From positions 1 to 45,159 of the forward strand of contig JAHHHP010000046.1 of the NCBI GenBank assembly GCA_019359275.1: a stretch of 45,159 bases of DNA. Reading direction: 5' to 3'. The notes beneath the pieces were generated by a model. That model was not told the origin of the DNA. It made no database searches and saw only the letters and a program-made list of their open reading frames with translations. Every line of letters begins with the position of its first letter. The stretch's first letter is position 1. Made by a program: the position numbers and the translations under genes. The stretch is from Myxacorys chilensis ATA2-1-KO14. Lineage in GTDB: Bacteria > Cyanobacteriota > Cyanobacteriia > Leptolyngbyales > Leptolyngbyaceae. Of this stretch, positions 41,504 to 45,159 are shown piece by piece.

Positions 41504-43738
41504 TCACGCAGAGGTAATATTCCGATTATCGCGGCGACGAACAACAACAACACAGGGTCGAGGAGCCGCATTCGCTTTTTTGCTAGGGAAGTTAGATCCG
41601 ATTGGAACATCACGAATCTGCATAAAATCTTTGCCGTCTGTCGTTTGCAGAGCAAATTTGCGACTTTCAGATTTCATATTCTGCCGAATGCCATGCATCT
41701 CTCCCGGATGTTGAACTGCTAGAAAAAGCGTTTGGCGATCGCGGCTTAAAAACGGGCCGGTCAGTTCAGATTCCATTGGAGCGATCGCAAACATATAGGC
41801 ATTGCCTGCATTCGTGCCCGACGTCGGAATAAACCAAAGAGAATTATTGCCAAATACGCCCCGCAGGTTGGACTGACTAATCGGAACGCCATTCTTGCCG
41901 ATGCGGTTTGGAATAGCTTTGTTAATTTTGTCAGACGACATATCCGTGACGACCCACACATGACCATCTGGATCGATCATCAAATTATCAGGGTTCGCAA
42001 ATCCTGCACCACCTGCGCTTGGCTCTCCGCCTAAGGCCATCATCTTCCAGCTAAACGTCATCGCCGCCGGATTATTTTGATCTTCGACGAGGTGCATCAC
42101 AAATCCGTATTCGTAAGGCGTTTCACCCTTAGCACCTTTGAAAACCCGTTTATCTGCTCCCCCATCTTTGTCAGGAGAGCCAGAGGTAAACGAAACGTAG
42201 AGAGAGCCATCCGGCGCAATTTCAGTATCTTCAGGTCGTGCGGTACAGGTTGCGCCGCACGCATTCGCGGCATAGTGAGCATCGATCAAAATTGCACCTT
42301 GTTTTTCCTCAGCGTTTCCTTGATACAGATCACCCAGCGTTTTGAACTGCTGCTTGAATTTCTTGACGTCTGCCTCGGTTCTAAACGCTTTGTAGCCGCC
42401 TTCAGGACGTTTGGGCAGGTTAATCATGCCGCCAACAATGGTGGTAGGACTATCTGGCTCAACGGGAGTATCGGCTTTGAGCGCGATCCAGCGCCCGGTT
42501 CCATCTTCGTTAAATTTGGCAGCGTAAAGCATTCCAGTTTCGAGTAGGCGAGAATTGGCTTTATCGGTGGGATTGGTCACAGCATCACGGCTAACAAATT
42601 TGTAGAGATGTCCACCTCTGCGATCGCAGCCCGAATAAAACGCTAATGGTTTCCCTGATTCAACCCGGACTCCAACAGCTTCATGGCGATAGCGACCCAG
42701 CCACGTGTGTTTTGTGCCGTAGTCTTGCGGATTGGCAGGATCCAGTTCTACAATCCAGCCGTATTTGTTGCCTGCAAATCCAAACACGTTGCCCTGTCCA
42801 GATACCTCTTCGTCATCGATTCTGAAGGTTTGCTTGTCTGGCGGAAATGAGGTTCCATCCGCATACACCGCATCCGGGACTTGATTTTGGATGTTTTCTT
42901 CAGCGCTGAGAACCGTTCCCCAAGGCGTCGTTCCACCCGCACAATTCGCAAAAGTTCCAATAATGCGATCGCCCAACTTATCCCTATATCCTTTACCCGA
43001 TTTCTTCAGAAAAACTGCCTTCGCTGCCCCCGTACACTTGAGGTAGCGTCCATCCTCTAACCCAGAAATTCCCGTGATGCGGCGATCGCTTGTGGAATAA
43101 GTGCGCTCCCATGTCCCGTCTGCCGTTTTACGAATCGAAATGACACCTAATCCCTGATCAATCAAAGCTTCTTTAGCAATCTGGCGAATCTGGGCCTTTA
43201 ACGGGGTCTTGTCAGACAAAGCAAAGGCGTTCAAACCTGTTTTTTCTGCTTTGCTCAACGCTTTCTGCACATCCTTAAAAGGGAGCTTTTTGCCAATCAC
43301 TTTTTCGTAAGTTTGTAGCCACGGAACTGCACTAATGTACTCAAAGTTAACGCTGAGGTAGCCTTCGTTAGGAGCCGTTTCGACAAACGAGAGGTAGTCG
43401 TTGTTGTAGCCAAACCGAGAATCCCCGACTTTGTCTCCCCACGCGGCCAGCACATCATAGCTAAAGCCATCAGGCAGCACTAAATCATCGGCTACTTCGT
43501 ACTGGCTTAAGGTATCGATTTGTTTTTCGAGTGAAATTCCCGTTGTCTCCAGTGGAAGCGGACTTTTAACCGGAGTGAAGCTCAGTTCATTCGCAGATGC
43601 ATTGATGTTTTGTGCTCCACCAACCAAACTTTGAAACGGCATAGAGAACTTTTGCCCGGACTTGAGCGCAGTTCCAGCAGCAGCCGTTCCAGCTGCCGCC
43701 CCTAAAAAGAGCAAAAAATTCCGGCGTTTCACAGGCAT
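41504..43738 (-). CDS. phoX: PhoX-family alkaline phosphatase, Tat-exported
   Basis: 744 residues. PVKRRNFLLFLGAAAGTAAA is a Tat signal with the twin Arg at residues 4-5-6 and a hydrophobic core. The mature part carries PhoX/DUF839 features: GDSRFGYNNDYLSFVE, LSAEENI, NKYGWIVELDPANP, HTWLGRYRHEAVGV, YSGCDRRGGHLYKFVS, NPDNLMIDPDGHVWVVTD. PhoX enzymes use Ca and Fe to hydrolyse phosphomonoesters outside the cytoplasm and are folded before Tat export. Start 43738 is preferred over 43783: it gives a compact Tat peptide, has TTGGAG upstream, and leaves room for the promoter and Pho box. Convergent with the DUF72 gene. Confidence 0.93.
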   Translation of the reverse strand: MPVKRRNFLLFLGAAAGTAAAGTALKSGQKFSMPFQSLVGGAQNINASANELSFTPVKSPLPLETTGISLEKQIDTLSQYEVADDLVLPDGFSYDVLAAWGDKVGDSRFGYNNDYLSFVETAPNEGYLSVNFEYISAVPWLQTYEKVIGKKLPFKDVQKALSKAEKTGLNAFALSDKTPLKAQIRQIAKEALIDQGLGVISIRKTADGTWERTYSTSDRRITGISGLEDGRYLKCTGAAKAVFLKKSGKGYRDKLGDRIIGTFANCAGGTTPWGTVLSAEENIQNQVPDAVYADGTSFPPDKQTFRIDDEEVSGQGNVFGFAGNKYGWIVELDPANPQDYGTKHTWLGRYRHEAVGVRVESGKPLAFYSGCDRRGGHLYKFVSRDAVTNPTDKANSRLLETGMLYAAKFNEDGTGRWIALKADTPVEPDSPTTIVGGMINLPKRPEGGYKAFRTEADVKKFKQQFKTLGDLYQGNAEEKQGAILIDAHYAANACGATCTARPEDTEIAPDGSLYVSFTSGSPDKDGGADKRVFKGAKGETPYEYGFVMHLVEDQNNPAAMTFSWKMMALGGEPSAGGAGFANPDNLMIDPDGHVWVVTDMSSDKINKAIPNRIGKNGVPISQSNLRGVFGNNSLWFIPTSGTNAGNAYMFAIAPMESELTGPFLSRDRQTLFLAVQHPGEMHGIRQNMKSESRKFALQTTDGKDFMQIRDVPIGSNFPSKKANAAPRPCVVVVRRRDNRNITSA

Positions 43739-43795
43739 GATAGATGGCTCCAAGTTGGTAATCTGTTCTGTGATAGCAGGCAACAGGCTCGTTTG

Positions 43796-43825
43796 AGGTT
43801 AAGACGGGGTAATCTCTGGGCTAAG
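43796..43825 (-). promoter_or_regulatory. Pho box upstream of phoX
   Basis: On the minus strand three 8-base direct repeats with exact 3-base spacers read CTTAGCCC, GATTACCC and CTTAACCT (43825-43818, 43814-43807, 43803-43796). A weaker fourth, ACGAGCCT, follows with the same spacing. CTTAACCT with 11-base periodicity is the cyanobacterial PhoB/SphR binding pattern. A TATCAC -10-like box lies 9 bases after the fourth repeat. It lies 58 bases before the chosen phoX start, so phosphate-starvation induction is expected. Confidence 0.78.
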
Positions 43826-44053
43826 AGACCCATTGAAGTTAGCAAATTGAAGTTGGCAAAATGATGCGGAGGTGAGGATGAAGATGAATCCATTCTGTCT
43901 GGTTGCCCGTACTCACCTAAAACAACATCAGAACAAACTACTAGCTTGAGCAAAATTTTCGTTTCGAGCTTGCTAGGGTCACACCTCTAGTAGAAGTTTT
44001 AACTAAATAAAAAAGTTCTAGTAACTACTTTTTTTGTTACTAAGTAGGACAAC

Positions 44054-44620
44054 CTAATTAAAGCTAAAACGCTCTACTGGGTAACTACCCTTTTTGCCTC
44101 TGTTCTCAATTCCTTGCATAATCGCAGCAGCTAAATCAACCTCATCCTCAAATACCTGACCTGCTAACTCAGTGCGTTTAAGCTGTAACCACTCATCTTC
44201 AATGCGATTCATCTGCGGACTATAAGGGGGTAGGAAAAAGAGCAACAATCCTTGCTGCTGCCAATGATGTTGCTGCTGTTGAACCAGTTTAGAGCGATGA
44301 ACTGAGGCATTGTCGAGGACAATCACGCTCAGTTGTCCGGTTTGTTGAAGGTGCTGTTGTGCAATAGAGGCTTGCCAATCCATCAGCTTGAGGAAGGTGG
44401 CAGTTTTCAGACTCCCCAGCATCAGTGCGTAGTCGAACCGAAGTTGGGGTTGCCAGATGCCCAGGATGTTAATCCGTCTACCCCTGCGTTTGCGTTGCTT
44501 GACCTGCTTTTGTTGACCACGTGGGCTATAAGCGTACTCGCTCGCCCGTTGTAGACAACAGCCTGACTCATCCAGGTACTTGAGGCAGATTACGCCTAAG
44601 TGTGCCCAGTGCTTGAGCAT
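44054..44620 (-). CDS. IS630-family transposase, DDE catalytic part (frame B)
   Basis: 188 residues from ATG 44620, but the frame is open upstream to the A9 run at 44703-44711, adding KRIRHSPPTETTQSHYQAKR and DWE. It is therefore normally made as a fusion with frame A. Catalytic acids are in KYLDESG, VLDNASVH and NRIEDEW, with 37 residues between the second Asp and Glu. A Gln-rich stretch (QQQQHHWQQQ) occupies this gap. The stop codon TAG overlaps the terminal repeat. All three acids are in frame, so the element could be active if frameshifting works. Confidence 0.88.
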   Translation of the reverse strand: MLKHWAHLGVICLKYLDESGCCLQRASEYAYSPRGQQKQVKQRKRRGRRINILGIWQPQLRFDYALMLGSLKTATFLKLMDWQASIAQQHLQQTGQLSVIVLDNASVHRSKLVQQQQHHWQQQGLLLFFLPPYSPQMNRIEDEWLQLKRTELAGQVFEDEVDLAAAIMQGIENRGKKGSYPVERFSFN

Positions 44621-44663
44621 TTCCCAATCGAGCCGCTTGGCTTGATAGTGCGACTGAGTCGTC

Positions 44664-45104
44664 TCAGTCGGGGGACTGTGTCGTATCCGTTTCCAAGCGT
44701 AGTTTTTTTTTGAGTATGCGGCGGACTTGTTCTTTGCCTAACTCCACTTGCCGCTCCGTTGCTAACTTGTGGCTCAGTTGCGCGGCACTATAGCGACGCG
44801 GTTCTTTGACCCATTGCGCTAAAGCTTGCCAATCGTCGTCGCTCCACCGCCGATGTCTGCCGCGACCCGATGCCTCCCATAATTCCCCTAACCCACCCGC
44901 TTGCCAGCGATGGATCGTTTCTCGGACGGTTTGAGGTGCCCAATCGAGATGTTGAGCAATGGGATTCACCGTCCAACCCGCTGCGTTCAGTCGCAGGGCA
45001 CTCGCCCGTTGCTTGACTCGTTCGGGAACACCATCGGCGTAGCTGAGTTCACGCAGGGTGCGATCTTCTTCCAAGTTCAGGTTAATTTGCAGAGGAGCAG
45101 GCAT
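44664..45104 (-). CDS. IS630-family transposase, DNA-binding part (frame A)
   Basis: 146 residues, MPAPLQINLNLEEDRTLREL onward. Two helix-turn-helix motifs are visible: GWTVNPIAQHLDWAPQTVRE TIHRW, and the winged region YSAAQLSHKLATERQVELGK ending QVRRILKKK. It binds the terminal repeats. After LKKK encoded by the A9 run the frame yields LRLETDTTQSPD and stops. Homology continues in frame B, reached by a +1 (or -2) shift, so this ORF alone encodes only the N-terminal domain, perhaps a repressor. Confidence 0.87.
   Translation of the reverse strand: MPAPLQINLNLEEDRTLRELSYADGVPERVKQRASALRLNAAGWTVNPIAQHLDWAPQTVRETIHRWQAGGLGELWEASGRGRHRRWSDDDWQALAQWVKEPRRYSAAQLSHKLATERQVELGKEQVRRILKKKLRLETDTTQSPD
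44703..44711 (-). other. A9 slippery run joining the two IS630 frames
   Basis: Nine consecutive A residues on the minus strand (CTC-A9-CTAC) sit exactly where homology passes from frame A to frame B. Frame B reads KKNYAWKRIRHSPPT through the same spot. The change needed is +1 (or -2), equivalent to RNA polymerase slippage deleting one A or adding two. It is probably programmed, but a simple mutation in run length would look the same. Confidence 0.65.
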
Positions 45105-45159
45105 CGTTCAAAACAATCTCATCCTCCTCATCTTACGTTTTATTTGGTTGAACTACTTA

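Larger units (their letters stand above)
44041..45159 (-). mobile_element. IS630-family insertion sequence, apparently complete
   Basis: The outer ends are TAAGTAGGACAACC (44041-44054) and, inverted, TAAGTAGTTCAACC (45159-45146). They match at 12 of 14 positions and similarity continues inward. Both begin with TA, the IS630 target duplication. Between them are a helix-turn-helix ORF and a DDE ORF on the minus strand joined by an A9 slippery run. The right end coincides with the last base of the window. It lies about 220 bases upstream of the phoX Pho box. Confidence 0.88.

Overview
The window reads as chromosomal DNA from a cyanobacterium. The octamer GCGATCGC (HIP1) recurs throughout. It carries the chlL/chlN genes of dark-operative protochlorophyllide reductase, a cyanobacterial GlgA1-type glycogen synthase, hemC, a beta-carbonic anhydrase, a DUF4912 protein and very large multi-PAS/GAF hybrid kinases. 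I cannot name the genus. No rRNA, tRNA or CRISPR array was seen.

Layout. Both window edges are mobile DNA: the left end of an IS3-family element (1-122) and an apparently complete IS630-family element (44041-45159), whose outer terminal repeat coincides with the last base. Between them lie: (a) a five-ORF rightward cassette (327-4455) led by a SWIM zinc-finger gene that is broken in two; (b) an IS5-family transposase relic, then a divergent SDR oxidoreductase/AraC regulator pair (4566-6655); (c) small stress-type and unknown genes and an alpha/beta hydrolase-fold protein (6791-10021); (d) two giant hybrid histidine kinases in one leftward operon (10159-18115); (e) a 42-bp tandem repeat array in the gap before hemC (18489-18780); (f) hemC, a small DUF697-like gene, glgA, a MITE-like element, an acyltransferase-like gene, an unknown protein with a nuclease-like C-terminus, and a LysM/M23 peptidase (19080-25781); (g) the chlL-DUF5331-chlN operon with a strong terminator and a candidate structured leader (26046-29516); (h) a Spy-like protein, a cyclic-peptide-type ABC exporter, a degenerate histidine kinase, a methyltransferase, carbonic anhydrase, a PstS-like/DUF4912 fusion, rhomboid, HtpX and a DUF72 protein (29577-41492); (i) a Tat-exported PhoX phosphatase with a Pho box (41504-43825).

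How the genes fit together. HemC and ChlL/ChlN act at the start and end of tetrapyrrole to chlorophyll synthesis, but they are in separate operons. PhoX, its Pho box and the PstS-like fusion point to phosphate sensing. The kinases form a signalling block with no DNA-binding response regulator nearby. HtpX, rhomboid and the Spy-like protein are envelope quality-control genes.

Most notable observations: a perfect 19-bp-arm hairpin with an inverted loop in the SWIM gene, which looks like a one-step template-switch mutation; the 42-bp array built on 7- and 21-bp periods; a receiver domain lacking its phospho-acceptor Asp; a histidine kinase lacking the ATP-site glycines; an H-type pseudoknot candidate upstream of chlL; a phased Pho box upstream of phoX; and an A9 slippery run joining the two IS630 reading frames.
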